A DNA stretch of 64,000 nucleotides from Gyrodactylus bullatarudis (GCA_012064415.1 SSNU01000110.1:372001-436000), one strand, 5' to 3'; positions 10,866-23,994 are shown, numbered from the stretch's first letter. Notes: generated by a model from the sequence alone, not told the origin. Numbers and translations: made by a program.

Positions 10866-12278
10866 TGAACTGTAGACATTGAAAGACTTGTTTCCATCAA
10901 TCTGTAGCTTCTGATGCAGAATTACCTATGCTGAAGTTGAACTATATGATTGCTCGGATTTGTGAGTCAGTAAAATTCATATCTTTATCAGAATATTTTG
11001 AATACTCAATAGATTTACAGATATAAACAAATTCTACATGTCAATAGTACCACTTCAAGACTTTGAAATCCAAAAGGATCAATTATCAAATGAGAATTGA
11101 AACATTGAGGAATTTGAACTCATTCAAACTTTTTTTAGGAAGAAATTATATTTTTTAATCAATCTAATTTTGGACATTTTTCCTTACACGCAAACCATTA
11201 TTTTAGGAATGCATTTGAAAATCTATTATTCTGCAATATTCGACTATTTTTACTTCTTTAAAGTTCAAATTTTATGTCTTTTTCTGGGTTTTATAAAAGG
11301 AGGAAAAATATTTCTACCTTTCGAGACCTACCAATAAACCTAAATTTGACCCTCATTAAGCCGTTTAATAGGTCTTTTTTCATGGAATTTAACAAAAGGC
11401 ATTATTCCTTCATTTTTGAATGTTTCTATCGTCTTTTGTTAAAAAATTAATAAAACCTGTTCTGACTGCTTAGTGTGTGATTGCTATTATTGGCAATGGA
11501 AAAATCAAATTATGATCTTCGTCAAAATTTCTCTGAAAAGTACCGCTCAAATAGATAATTAATATGAGTTAGAGTATTAAAAATTTCAATTTAGTTGAAA
11601 AAAATGCTATAGCATCCGGAAGAAGCTTTGGAATCAGCAAAATCCATCATGTTACTTGTCAAAGTCAAGATTTTTCAAGTTTTCAGAAGTTGTTTTAAAA
11701 TTTCCCACAAAATATTACTGCAAAGATTTTTAAGACCCTAGTTGGATGGTGTAAGAAGAAAATACATTCATAAAGTTAGATTTCCAATGTAACCGCACTT
11801 TACTTGGCAATTTTTGTGATTTATTTTAGAGTTGTAGTTAGGAAATGCTTTCTCATTATAAATATATGATAGCTTTGTCGCCATAGCTCTCATGCTAAGC
11901 CGACTCAGTTGACAAAATGACTGGAATATATCTACTCTCTTGATTAATGACATTAGAATGTCCAATTCTTGATTTATGTCGACAATGTTTATTTCACGAA
12001 TTTTATGCTAATCTCTTACTTTTAAATTACACTTTTATGTACTTGTAATTGAACCATCTTTTATCAATCATAAATAAAGGTAAATAGCATAACTGGCTTA
12101 TAAATGAAAAGAATACTAAATTAATATGTATTTATATCGGTCAGTTTTCAGCTTAAAGGTTGCCATTTGAAGCCGAGTTGACCTTAAGAAAATTGAAAAA
12201 AAGTAAAGAAATAAAATTGAATTCATAATACCGATTGTAAGAAGAACGCCTCGATTAAGATCGTATGAATAGAGCTAA
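10866..12278. other. Non-coding AT-rich stretch
   Basis: The first 130 bp may hold the decayed mariner N-terminus on the minus strand. Beyond that I see no gene, RNA or clear repeat. Confidence 0.35.
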
Positions 12279-12656
12279 TAAAGCTAATTGAAATGAAGTT
12301 GGGAATCTATGATTTTTACAAAAACCTCGATTCTTTAATCAAAAATTCAAATATGTTAAAGATGTTTTGGAGTCCTACTCATTTTGTCCACTTTTAAAAT
12401 TTGAAGAAAAAAAATTCTGAAAAAAAAATATTTTTAATCAATAAAAGTTCGAATAATGGGATTCTGGCGTTTAATCGAATTTTGAAAAATGAACATATTT
12501 TTCATTAAAAATTTTTTTTCCAGATTTTTTTTTCAAATCATAAAAGTGGGGAACATGAGTAGGATTCCAAAAAATCTTTTGAAAAGTTCGAATTTTCGAT
12601 GAAAGAATCGAGGTTTTTGTAAATATCTTAGATTACCAACTTCATATTAACAAACC
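12279..12656. repeat. FBK-family foldback repeat, complete inverted copy
   Basis: A 378-bp imperfect palindrome. The left arm begins AAAGCTAATTGAAATGAAG, followed by TTGGGAATCTATGATTTTTAC. The right arm is its reverse complement, ending ACCAACTTCATATTAACAAA. Inner arms also pair (GGAGTCCTACTCAT against ATGAGTAGGATTCC). Non-coding; one of a dozen related copies in the window. Confidence 0.7.
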
Positions 12657-12659
12657 TTA

Positions 12660-13738
12660 GTTAGTTTTTCTAAGTTGGGCATTTATAACTTCCGCGTCAA
12701 GAGCTCAATAATGATACATTTTGGAAAAGATAATTAAATGAACTAAATGAATAAAAAAATTTAATGGTGACAATGTGGGTTCCTTGTCTTTTAAGATGAA
12801 AGAAAATTGAGATGGTTCAGAATTTCTCTAATCTTTAGTAGATTAAATTAAAATCAAATTGCTTTAAAGATCAATCAGATATGGAAAGAAAAATATTAAG
12901 ATTTTTCCACTCATTAACTGACTTGATAAAAAAATATTCAATAAAATTCGCTACAATAAAAAATACGAACAAATATTCTTTGATTTGGAATTCTTGTCTC
13001 AATGATACCAATCTAATAATTTCTAACTAATGAATTTCTTTACTAATGATAGATAGTCACGAGAGAATCGCATATCTGTAATCTGATGAAATGATCTCTG
13101 AATAGTTGGGGCTAACCGTGCAGACTTAATCCAAATACTTTAAAGAAATCCAAAGATTTACGTATCAGCGTATTCAGAAACCATAATTAATTTTCAATAT
13201 CAGCAATTTATTTCTATGTCTTTAAGAGGTAATCCTAAGGATCCTGTGGCTCCGAGGATTAATAAAATTAAAAAAAAAAGTCATTTATCATGATCCAGAT
13301 CAAAGTTATATAAAGTCTTAGATCGGTCTTATTTTCATGATTATGGGATAAAAAGTTTAGGGTCCAAAGTCTTAGGTCTTAAAACGCAATTACCAATCGT
13401 GAGACTGAACTTAACAAAATCAAACAAAGAGAACAGCTTGCTTGTTTTCCATTGGTAAATTTAAGCATAATTTTGTATATGATATGCTTTCACCCCATAT
13501 ACAATGTATATCATACATGAATTAGCTTGTGTAAATGATATTGACCAATCAGAATCGTTCTTTCCATATCGATATTCAAATTTTTTTGGTTTTCCACGTT
13601 AAATTGAATACAACATGACAAGACCAAGAGTACTTCCCTGTCAAAATGAATCATTGCATCGAAAAGGACTGTAAAGACTATATTATTAAGTTATATTTTA
13701 ATAATTTTTAAATTAAATATTAGTTTTAATTATAAGTA
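12660..13738. other. Non-coding AT-rich stretch
   Basis: No gene seen. A segment near 13165 (ATCAGCGTATTCAGAAACCAT) recurs near 26420 and 26615, so a small dispersed repeat is present. Confidence 0.35.
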
Positions 13739-13747
13739 GTCTAACTA
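13739..13747 (+). repeat. 9-bp target-site duplication, left copy
   Basis: GTCTAACTA directly precedes the inverted-repeat end GAGTAATTTACC and recurs exactly at 15329-15337 after the right end. A 9-bp duplication fits the MULE/Foldback superfamily. Confidence 0.75.
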
Positions 13748-13906
13748 GAGTAATTTACCTTTTTGACTATAGTTATTTTCATCTTTACCTTTTTGACTAT
13801 AGTTTTTTTCATATTTACCTTTTTGACTATAGTCATATTATTTTTAACTATAGTCAATCCCATTTTTACCTTTGTGACTATAGTTTTTTCCACCTTTACC
13901 TTTTTG

Positions 13907-14465
13907 NNNNNNNNNNNNNNNNNNNNNNNNNNNNNNNNNNNNNNNNNNNNNNNNNNNNNNNNNNNNNNNNNNNNNNNNNNNNNNNNNNNNNNNNNNNNNN
14001 NNNNNNNNNNNNNNNNNNNNNNNNNNNNNNNNNNNNNNNNNNNNNNNNNNNNNNNNNNNNNNNNNNNNNNNNNNNNNNNNNNNNNNNNNNNNNNNNNNNN
14101 NNNNNNNNNNNNNNNNNNNNNNNNNNNNNNNNNNNNNNNNNNNNNNNNNNNNNNNNNNNNNNNNNNNNNNNNNNNNNNNNNNNNNNNNNNNNNNNNNNNN
14201 NNNNNNNNNNNNNNNNNNNNNNNNNNNNNNNNNNNNNNNNNNNNNNNNNNNNNNNNNNNNNNNNNNNNNNNNNNNNNNNNNNNNNNNNNNNNNNNNNNNN
14301 NNNNNNNNNNNNNNNNNNNNNNNNNNNNNNNNNNNNNNNNNNNNNNNNNNNNNNNNNNNNNNNNNNNNNNNNNNNNNNNNNNNNNNNNNNNNNNNNNNNN
14401 NNNNNNNNNNNNNNNNNNNNNNNNNNNNNNNNNNNNNNNNNNNNNNNNNNNNNNNNNNNNNNNNN
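13907..14465. other. Assembly gap (559 N)
   Basis: Run of N inside the Foldback-type element, beginning within the tandem subrepeats. The true length may differ. Translated frames spanning it are not real evidence of coding. Confidence 0.99.
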
Positions 14466-14653
14466 AGCTTGACTTTTCAATGTTTATCAACCCAATATAT
14501 AAGACTGAAACACTTTTGAAAATAAATTCAGAAAATTTTATTTTGCCTGATTTAGACTCATTAAAAACGAATCCCATTTCAGGCATTGAAACTTGCAAAA
14601 AGCGAGGACGGTCGAAAAACAAAAGAATAAAATCTCTAAACGAAAACATTTAA
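14466..14653 (+). pseudogene. Partial ORF, putative C-terminus of Foldback/MULE transposase
   Basis: About 61 codons open from the gap edge to a stop at 14651-14653, ending in a basic Lys/Arg-rich tail (CKKRGRSKNKRIK). A GRPKK-like basic tail is common in MULE-type transposases. The position inside the inverted repeats supports this, but the catalytic region, if any, lies in the gap, so the assignment rests on context. Confidence 0.4.
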
Positions 14654-15328
14654 AGTTGTAATTTTCATAAAAATTTCCTCAATATTTTCAAATATAAATT
14701 AAATAAAAATTACTACGAACTTCTCAAATATTAATCGATTTATGGCAAAAATGAACCTTGATTCATTTCTTTGCTTTTTTTGTATTTCTTTGCACATAAA
14801 TAAATTGTCAAAACTTAGTAAGCTCATATTGTAGTTATGACTATAATCAAAATTATCAATACGAACATGTTTTATCAATGTTTGCATTTATTAATATCGG
14901 TATTTAAGTTAGAGAGTAAACAGTAAAGGTGAAAACAGATTATAACTATAGTCAAAAAGGTAAAAATAAAAAATAACTATAGTCAAAAAGGTAAAAATAA
15001 AAAATAACTATAGTCAAAAAGGTAAAAATAAAAAATAACTATAGTCAAAAAGGTAAAAGTGAAAATGACTATACTCGAAAAAGTTTTTGTCCAAAAATTT
15101 TTTTTTCAATACGAAAAAAATATAAAATTTAACTATAGTTAAAAAAGGAATAATAAAAAAAATTATAGTCAAAAAGGTAAAGGTGGAAAAAACTATAGTC
15201 ACAAAGGTAAAAATGGGATTGACTATAGTTAAAAATAATATGACTATAGTCAAAAAGGTAAATATGAAAAAAACTATAGTCAAAAAGGTAAAGATGAAAA
15301 TAACTATAGTCAAAAAGGTAAATTACTC

Positions 15329-15337
15329 GTCTAACTA
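15329..15337 (+). repeat. 9-bp target-site duplication, right copy
   Basis: GTCTAACTA, identical to 13739-13747. Confidence 0.75.
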
Positions 15338-16080
15338 TTATCTGTAAAGTTTTGATAGGTCTTAATTTAAGACTTAACGTTGAGAAATATCATTTCAAGG
15401 TCTTAAAAAATGTTTTTAGCGTTCTAAAACTCGAGGCCCTACTTATGAGAAATACATTCTAACCGTTAAGCAATTCTGAGATTACTCAAAAGGACTTTTA
15501 AGCAAATGCAACAAATCATTTAAGGTCATCATTGTTGTCAAAAATCTTTTTTCTCTCATTTTTTCATTATCATTCTATCCATAGAAAATGATTGTATTAC
15601 TTACAGTTTGACGAAAATTGTATCATGGTTAGGGTGTTAAAAGTTTAAATAGAAAATGTATTCTCTCTTAAAAGTATGCCTTTTTGTCATTTGGTAACCA
15701 GACAGATTTCTCATTATTCAAGAGAGAATACTGAATCATTGCATATAATTCAATTTGAAGGTTTAAATTACCATTTATACAGTGGACCTACTGTTCTCTT
15801 TACTTAAATTACGTGATGATAATGAATTTCTACTGAACATTGATTCAATCCAAAAACATTTATGGTAACAATACATTCATTCCTTATTGAGATAAAAAAA
15901 TTATTCAGATGAATATTGTTGATAGGTTTCTCAATACTCTTCCCCAGATACTCAAAAATGCAATTTTTTTCAATCTTTGAATCTTCAATGATCTCTGGTA
16001 GACGTTTCGATACTGAATTCATTTTTGACAGTATTTATGTCATCATCAGGATGAAAATTTTCTGTTGAAGAGGATTTAAT
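15338..16080. other. Non-coding stretch
   Basis: A minus-strand 72-codon frame (15804-16022) has no recognisable domain. A CTGATGA...GAAACGTC arrangement on the minus strand (about 15995-16050) was considered as a hammerhead and rejected. Confidence 0.35.
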
Positions 16081-16084
16081 ACCT

Positions 16085-16500
16085 TCTTGATATCACAAAA
16101 TTAGGCTGTATTTTGAATTTCGAAAATGCACCAAATTTCCACTTTTTCAACTTTCGACTCGAGGGATTTGAAGCAGTTAAATGCAGATATTCGAGATCAG
16201 CATTAGTCAAAGAATTCGAATTCGGCCGTGAAGTTAGAAAGGAATCTACCGTTTTCAAGAAAAAGTTATACTTTTAAATTTTTGATCATTCCCCTTCATG
16301 ATAATTGATAAATCAAAATTTTTCGATTTCACACATTAATAACGGGTTTCTGTGGATTTTTGCAACTGAATTCGAATTCTTTGACTAATGCTGATCTCGA
16401 ATATCTGCATTTAACCGCTTCAAATCCCTGGAGTCGAAAGAGATTTTGGGTTCAAAAGTTGAAAAAGTGGAAATTTGGTACATTTTCGAAATTCAAAATA
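16085..16500. repeat. Inverted repeat, arms about 130 bp
   Basis: Arm 16090-16225 (minus) and arm 16363-16500 (plus) carry the same sequence, including GAATTCGAATTCTTTGACTA and ATGCTGATCTCGAATATCTG. The plus arm has a 15-base insertion (AGATTTTGGGTTCAA). The two overlapping open frames here are products of the palindrome and not genes. Wording such as AAAAAGTGGAAATTTGG links it to the FBK family. Confidence 0.7.
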
Positions 16501-16639
16501 CTGCGTAATTTTGGTCAGATTGAATTTTTTCAGAAATTTTTTTTAATTTTCCCAACTTATTGGTGTATTCCATTATGGAATTCGAAAAATAAATTTTTTC
16601 CTGACTTTCCTGAGAAAAATATTGATTTTTTGTGAAAAT

Positions 16640-19600
16640 AGTAAATTCTCAACTAGCTTTACATGTATGAATAAGTTTGAAGGGAAGTTAAAAACGTCAA
16701 GATGAATTTTTTGGGGTCACTTTTGAAAATGACCCTTTCAAAATAGGATCTCTAAAGACTCATTCTGTTCAGTGAACAAACTATATATTTTACTATTTCG
16801 ATTCTAAATCACCTGAAAACACTCTATTCAATATTAGATTCTTTAGGCTTGTTTCGATAGCATCGACTCGTCATTGAACCATTGGGCAATGACTAAAATT
16901 CCTCATAACTTATAGAATTTAAGTGTAAGTATACAACTAGGAAAAATACGACGGTTACAAAAAATTTATTTATTCAAAAATTTCAGGCTAGAAAATTAAA
17001 ATTTCTCGACATTTCCGGAAATCGGGGGAGTTAAAATCATGTCTCATGAGTAGAAGCATGCCGCATCATGTCTGTCAACGAGATTGAATTAAATTTTCAA
17101 TCAACCTTCTACAAAAGAGAATATTATCAAACTTTATACTTTCTCATAGCTATTAAGACGCAGTTTTCAGAGGATATCTTCTACAAAAAAACAATCTTTA
17201 GACTCATAATTTTGAACCAAGAAGTTCGGGATAGATTGACTATAACCTGCCAAAAGATATTTTATAATTCACCCAAAAGTCTTAAGGGGATATCGAAACT
17301 TGGATAAAATAATCAATATTAGTAAAAATTAGTTTTCATCTACTTAATAGTAGATTGAAAATTCAATACAAAATCGACATTATTAGATGAGATCAAAAGT
17401 ATCTTTATTAAATAGAATTCCCATAAGAATTTCATTTAGAATTGTTTTGTTTCAGTTTTGTGTCTTTTCCTCAATTGGTTTTCTTAAAGTCTCGATAGGG
17501 CTAAAGATTTCCAATACCTTATTAACTCATGTTTCCTAGACTTCTTACGTTATTCTTTAGACTATCGCATTATATATTTAGTATCAGAGATTTATTTTCT
17601 TCCAGGTGTATCAAAATCAAGATTACCAAAAGTACTTTTTAACATTGTTAGATATTCTGGTCTCATTTGAATACTCTGCTCATTTCGCAATCAAATTTCC
17701 AATCAAACTTTTGACTTGGTAATTAGGTATCGATTGTTTCCGTACTTTGATTTACATGTACTCATGATTATAGTAATTGGATCTTGAAGTAGATTTTTTT
17801 TAGTTCAACTTTGGAAAATGATCCCTTCATAAAAGCTCCATGAGTTCCAAAACAGAAACTAAGGTCATTAATCGAATTTATCTTTTACCAAAACAACATT
17901 TTTTATCATTTCAGTTCAGTGAAAGAGAAAATAATAGATATAAACGAGCATTGAAAGTATTTACACTTTTTCCTCGATAGGAAACAGAAGGAAAAAGTGT
18001 CTTTTTTCTCAGAAATCTGACTCACCCATTTCATTTTCTTTCAAGTTTTTCTTGTTTCATTCTGTATCTTATGTTCTTGTATTTTTTCAATTGAAACTCA
18101 CCTATTCCATCTAATGATAACGCTTCCCTCCCCCGTAATTTCACATTCTATACAATCTCTCTGTTGAATACTTTTTTGACTTGTTAATCTTTTGCTAGAG
18201 TATTTAAATAAAAATACAATTGTAAACTAATAAAAGTCATTTCGTTCCTACTTCAAGTAATACAACATTCAAATTTTTCAGTTCCAAACAGGTTTATTTC
18301 TTCTTCAAGGAAAAACTATTCGATGCTACATTAAAAAAAGTCCTAATTACCTATTAGTCATTAGGAGAAAGTTTGCTTTCGGTTTCAGGAAGAAAAAAAA
18401 CATTTCCCAGGAAAGAGTTAGAATCATCTGGTGAATTATTATCATTTACTAGTTTATGGGGGGTTGGCTTATTAATAATGACATGTAGCAAAAGCTCTAA
18501 AATAAACGCAGAAATATTTTTGTAAATTCGAATTGTTCAAATATAAAGGGTTAGAATTAGCATGTATGGGAAGAAAAAAGAGATATCAAATTCAGAAAAT
18601 TATCTCAGATTAAATGCAAAATTCGGGCAACATAGAGGCATCTTCTCAAAATTAAAAGAGTCCTTAAGTTGATTCACTTTGATTAACGTTACGCATGAGA
18701 AGAATTGTTGTTAGAATTATCGAAAAAAAAACAAAATTTTTACAAAAAGAGTGTTTTCAACGTGAAACTGTCATCCTAGTGATATTTTAACTAGTAAAGG
18801 TTGATATGTATTTTCTGAAAGTTTTAAATACAGTTTTAAATTTCTCAAAACTATAGATGAATTTACAGAGATAACCTTGATATTTTGAATGTTTCTTTCT
18901 CTAGAAATAACAGTATTTTTCTTGCCTATGATAACTGAAAAATAGTTTTTCTGCTTTAAAGATGACAAGCTATTCATATTCAGGTTTGATATGCATTAAT
19001 CTACCATATACCAACGTTTCAAAGCAACAGGTTTTGAGCATTTTTCATAATTCATCGATAAAATTTATACCATTCGATTGAGAATCAAAAATCATATGCC
19101 TTTCTAGTATTTGTTTCTAGAAAAAGCATAACAGAAAACATTAGTGGCTGTCTAAAATCAATTTCAAGTTTTATCCGCAAAAATTTCATTTCTCGAAAAA
19201 TTATCTGAATTCCAAAGCTTACTTGCGAAGGGATTGACTTTGATGTGAAACAACTCTGACTCTCTCCCCTGTTGGTGCAGAGTTTTAAAAGTAGATGCTG
19301 GGATTTTTAAATTACAATTTTAATACGACTACTTTATAGTAGAGGGTCTATTATTTTTTATCGAGTTGGTCTTTTTTATTAAAGAATTCACTGTATTTTG
19401 AATCAAGTGCAGGCACTCTGTTATACAAGAAGATAAATGTTGTTGTTTTAACATCTTTGTCGGAAAGTATGTAGACTTTTATCTACTGCTTAGTACAATT
19501 CTGAAATAGTCTGAAACATTTCTGATCTATCGTGATCATTCCCCTCTGTTTACTCATGATCTATTCATTCCACAATGAGGATAGACAGTAAAGAAGGGAA

Positions 19601-20690
19601 AAAGAAAACAAATTTGTAACTAACATGTCATACATATTATTCTAATAATATACTCAAATTATGTCTATCATTAGAAGAACACCCTTTTCCAGCCTTATCC
19701 TGAATTGCGTGTTTTGATAGAATTTAAAAGTACAAGTCTTTTAGAAAATGTTTGTCTTTTTGTTAATTCATTCAGCTTATAACTTTTCCTTTTATTTTTG
19801 GGAATTTCAACCTTGTACCATGGGCTTGTTCAAATAAAAAATGTAAATTTTCTCACTCTTATAAAGTTAGTTGATCTAATGTTGGGAATCTATGATTAAC
19901 AGGTAACTGGGGGATTTTTTACATTTTCAAAACAATCATAATCTGTCAATTTTAAACGTTTTAAAAACACTCTGAAAATTTTTTCCTCATGTTTACTAAG
20001 CTAGTTACTATGATGATGAGAATATATAAAAAGGAAATCGATTCTTGAACTTTAATCAATGTTTAAAAATCTATTTAACAAAATATTAAGATTGCTTTCT
20101 TAAGAGTTCGATTGTTTATATTCAATAAAAGATTTTCAAAAGTTGCGATAGTTTTGGTATATATATTTTAGATTTAAAAAGTGTGGTAATATTTTTACAT
20201 TGTCTGAATATCTGCCTGAAATGACTCCTTAATTTATTTAATTCCAACTTGATGGTATTTCTTTGGAAAATGAGAAAATCAAGATCAGTTTCATCCTAGC
20301 AGGTAACACATGAACTTTACAACTAAAAGGTTAGTCTTTCTTCATATTTTGCTTTAGATAGGAACGAAATCAAAACGCTGAAACTGTTCGAAAAAGAGAA
20401 TACTTTATTCAAGTAAAAGGCAGACATAACCTGTCCGTGTAAAGCATTGAAACTTTCAAAGAGTTCCCTTATGATGTAATCTGAAAATATAATACATTCA
20501 AAGTCTGAATTCAATTTCTGAATTTTTATTTAGAACTTGATTAGGTCATCTATAAATTTTAAACAAATCCATTCTATTTTATTTATTGTCTCGCTACATT
20601 TTTTCGGGGCTGATAAAAATCGAAATTTCATTGATTTTCAAGTAGTGAAAATGATCAAAAAATCGAAATTCCGTCGAAAATTAGTTAATA
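16640..20690. other. Non-coding AT-rich stretch
   Basis: No coding region supported. It includes a perfect 12-bp hairpin at 17963-18000 (ACACTTTTTCCT and its complement, followed by T-rich sequence) and partial FBK ends near 19880 and 19990. Confidence 0.4.
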
Positions 20691-21175
20691 CACTTGTGCA
20701 CCAGTTTTGGTGTGTGAGAATGTGCACACCCCGATTTTCCAAAGTCACTGAAAATACTTTAGATAGAATTCTCTATTGGTTTTTAGTTCAACAAGGTGTA
20801 ATTATGAAACAATTTGACCTTGAATAGACAATTTGTGACTGAAATGTAATGCATAATTAGTAAGAAACTTTAGCTCAACTTGTAAATTAGGGGAGAGGGT
20901 GACGCATTAATTTTTCATCAAAATTTCGAAGTTTATTTTCAATAGTTTCCATACTTAATGAACGAATTTGATAGGGTTTAGTGGTACTGATCGAATCAGG
21001 AGAAAATTCTCTACAAGTTGAGACCAAAAACTAGAAAAGTAACAAAATTTGCCCAAAATATTAAAATTTAAATATATTTGTACTACTTCTTAGTAGATTT
21101 CAAATACGAACTCTTATTTTTAGCTGGAAAATCGGGGTGTGCACATTCTCACACACCAAAACTGGTGCACAACTG
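20691..21175. mobile_element. Tc1/mariner-type MITE with TA duplication
   Basis: A 485-bp unit with 50-bp terminal inverted repeats: 20694-20740 and 21126-21172 are perfect complements over 47 bp (begin TTGTGCACCAGTTTTGGTGT), and the outer bases CAC/CAG differ at one position. TA dinucleotides flank both ends (20689-20690, 21176-21177), as expected for Tc1/mariner targets. The interior has no transposase and the 96-codon frame over the left end is not coding. Near-identical arms suggest recent movement. An FBK repeat begins right at the right flank. Confidence 0.8.
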
Positions 21176-21177
21176 TA

Positions 21178-21500
21178 TGAAGATGGGGATTTATGATTTT
21201 GACCAAATTCTCAACTCTTTCATCAAGTAATCGAAGAATAAAAATCCATTTTGAAGGGTATTATGGCAAATTTCATATCTAGAAAAGAGTAGCACCATAT
21301 TCCCATTTTTCGAACTTTGAGTTAAATTTTTTTACTGATTTTCAGATAAATTTTTCAACTCAAAGTTCAATAAAATGGGAATTTGGCGTTACTTCGAGAT
21401 TTGGAATATCCCATAATAGATTTTTTCAAATTTCTTTTTCTTCATATCATGAAAATGTTCTACATTCAAAAATATCTTGATCAAATTCCATTTCTTGTCG
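21178..21500. repeat. FBK-family foldback repeat
   Basis: Begins ATGAAGATGGGGATTTATGA. The centre pairs TTCCCATTTTTCGAACTTTG with CAAAGTTCAATAAAATGGGAA. Non-coding palindrome related to the copies at 12279-12656 and 41500-41945. Confidence 0.6.
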
Positions 21501-22442
21501 AAAAAATTGTGAATAAATGATAATCAGGCAATTCTCTCGTCAATTTGAGTTGATACAAAATTTTTAAACATGATATGTCTCAATCTAAAGTAGGTTCCTA
21601 GACCCATGTTTTATACATCATTAGAACCGTCTCAAAGAGCTGGACCAGATTATGACTAGAGTTAAAAACCGAAAATTTGAAAAATCTATCTATACTGGAC
21701 ATAGGCCCTGTAACGATATTACTCCAGGGATAAAAACACGTTTCGAACTTTATTTAGAACGGTAGAAAGTATTGAATTCAATGAAATCTTCCAAAACCAG
21801 ACAAACTCTTGACTTTATGGATTAGGCACGAGGCACAAATTATAAGAATCAATTGATTTTCTTATACAATTTCATATTTCCCTCTCTGTATTATGTAATT
21901 TCGTTCCTAAACAAGAGACATATCGAATGTTTCCCATAAACTAGAGGGGGCAATGTCTGATACTAACAAAAATAATTATTATTTTTAGAAAAAAAGTGTG
22001 TCCACCTTCTTTGTATTGGAAATTATACGTGTATTCTCATTCATGCTATCATGTTCAATTAGAATAATAACTGAAAATTAAAAGTACACTTTATTTATAG
22101 AATTGAATATCCTGCAATGTTTTTCAAGTTTGGAAATTAATCAACTCCTTTACACTCGTAGGAATCTAGGAGTAGAGCTCTTTTTAAATCAGCAAAATTA
22201 TTAAAAATGCTTGGAGAATTTCATAAATACGATGAAAACACCTCAAGATCAAGGACTGGATTTGGATCTTCAATCACTGATATCATTCTTAATCTAAGTT
22301 TTAAGACATAAGAGTTCATCAAATTGACAATTTTCAACCTCATTCTACTACCGACTCTTACTATGAATTCGAAACATTAACTTGAAACATGCGTCGGAAG
22401 TTTTTTTAAAAATCCTGAATTTTTCAAATTTTCAATATTAAA

Positions 22443-22830
22443 TACGAAATTTTCCAAGATTTCTTAAGTCGTATTTTATATTATCTCACCAAATTTCACT
22501 TCAAAATACTCTTTTATGCTTCTGGAATAAAATAAAAAAAATTGTGAAAATTAAAAAAAATTTTTTGAAAGATCAAAATCTTCATATTCATGAAAAGTAA
22601 GAGAAATTTCATTTTTAACTATTAAAAAAAAACAATTTTAATAGGATTTAAGTTATAATGTGAATATTATTAAAATAAAACATTAAAAACGCTTTTTCAA
22701 TTTAAAATTTTTCACAATCTTATTCCAGAAGCATAAAAAGAAGCGAAATTGCGTGAAATAGTATTAAAATACCTGAAGATAAAGTTTATCATTTTGATGG
22801 GCAATTTAAGCAATTTTGGAAAAATTCGTA
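22443..22830. repeat. Palindromic MITE, family P1
   Basis: Left end TACGAAATTTTCCAA is the inverse of right end TTGGAAAAATTCGTA. Inner arms pair through ATGCTTCTGGAATAA and TTATTCCAGAAGCAT. The 43224-43678 element shares the same inner arms. No coding capacity; target duplication not clear. Confidence 0.65.
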
Positions 22831-23419
22831 CTATATTTAAAAATACTCATTTGCTAATTTTAATTTTTTAGACATTGAATAAAGTACTAAGATTTTTTTT
22901 ACTGATATCAATTGGTATTTTTCAGTATAAAAGTACTCAAGAAGGAACCATTTTTGACAATTTTCATTTTGAGAAGCCACTATTTCTTATCTTTAACTTG
23001 CCGAGCACCTTATTCGATAGGAAGTTGATTAACCTTGGGATTTTGTTCAAGTGAAGTTACTTCCATAAAAATCCAATCATATTTCTTTGATAAATTGTCA
23101 GAAATCGGATCACTTATTTTTTATACCTCTTTCCCCCCAGTTTAGTCCATGACGATTAGGATAATTTTGTGTTTCAGAATAAATCTTAATAAATCCAATA
23201 TAATAGAATAAAAATAAAGAAAAATAAAATTGCATATGCCGTGTTTATATATGTATGAATTCTAGTAACAAAATGTTAAAAACCTCTAGTTTAAATTGAT
23301 GACCTGGAAAAAGTTCAAATTTTATGTTCAACCGATCATTGAGAAATCTCGATAGGAAGGAAAAAGTAAAAATTTTCTTTATCAATAGATAAGATCAAAA
23401 TACAATCAAACTACAGTGT

Positions 23420-23560
23420 CTTCTTTATATTCTTTCTTCGAACACAATAATGAAGCTACGAGGCTCTGCATTCCAACTGATTGATCAATCATGCTTCTGC
23501 CAGGGACTCTTCCGCCCGTATAGATTTCGAATGTTCGGATAACTGAGCATCAAGTGAATT
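23420..23560 (-). pseudogene. Unidentified coding-like relic
   Basis: The minus strand has about 45 open codons of normal-looking composition (IYTGGRVPGRSMIDQSVGMQ) in a patch of raised GC content, ending near 23410. An upstream stop in frame and lack of a start suggest a fragment, probably from a transposase. I cannot name the family. Confidence 0.28.
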
Positions 23561-23994
23561 CAGCGCCAGGCTTAAATGTAGGATTGAAGGATGATTATAC
23601 ATTAGGGTAGGATGAAATTTTCCAATCTCATATTAGTACCAACTTTCCTGATAGAACTATCAATTCTAAGCATTATTTTGTTTTGAATCATGTATGGAAA
23701 ATGTGAATCAGTTTTAAAATTTCAGAATTTTTCAAATCGCTGCTCTATTGTCAATGGATTCTTTCTACTTTCTTACGCAATCACTAAAATCCAGAATATC
23801 TCGGTCATTTAATGAATTTCTCAAGTTTTATCTCATCATCAAGAGGGATTTCGTTGTTTTATCATGTCTGTGGATATTATGGGAAAAATGGACAATGACA
23901 TGATTTGAGCACTCAAGTGAGTTGTTTGGAGAAAAAAAATTTCACATATATGGCATATGGTCATTTTTCAAACTTGGGTTTGGTGGACTATATA

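Larger units (their letters stand above)
13748..15328. mobile_element. Foldback/MULE-type DNA transposon with tandemly repeated inverted termini
   Basis: Ends are GAGTAATTTACCTTTTTGAC and its exact reverse complement, flanked by the 9-bp duplication GTCTAACTA. The left arm (13748-13906) is a near-exact inverse of 15170-15328. Both arms are built of tandem subrepeats centred on ACTATAGTCAAAAAGG. In the right arm three successive units are exactly 31 bp apart (14946, 14977, 15008, 15039). Long inverted repeats made of short tandem units with a 9-bp duplication are the hallmark of Drosophila Foldback elements, placed with MULEs. An assembly gap hides the interior; the surviving open frame at 14466-14653 could be the C-terminus of its transposase. 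Confidence 0.75.

Noticed and set aside
13741..14653. Long open frames across the assembly gap
   Set aside because: They consist of N-derived unknown residues plus inverted subrepeats; only the short tail after the gap is informative.
15990..16055. A hammerhead on the minus strand (CTGATGA ... GAAACGTC)
   Set aside because: Stem I does not pair at all and stem II needs a large one-sided bulge; probably chance.
20537..20827. A 96-codon frame as a gene
   Set aside because: It crosses the terminal inverted repeat of the TA-flanked MITE and FBK debris.
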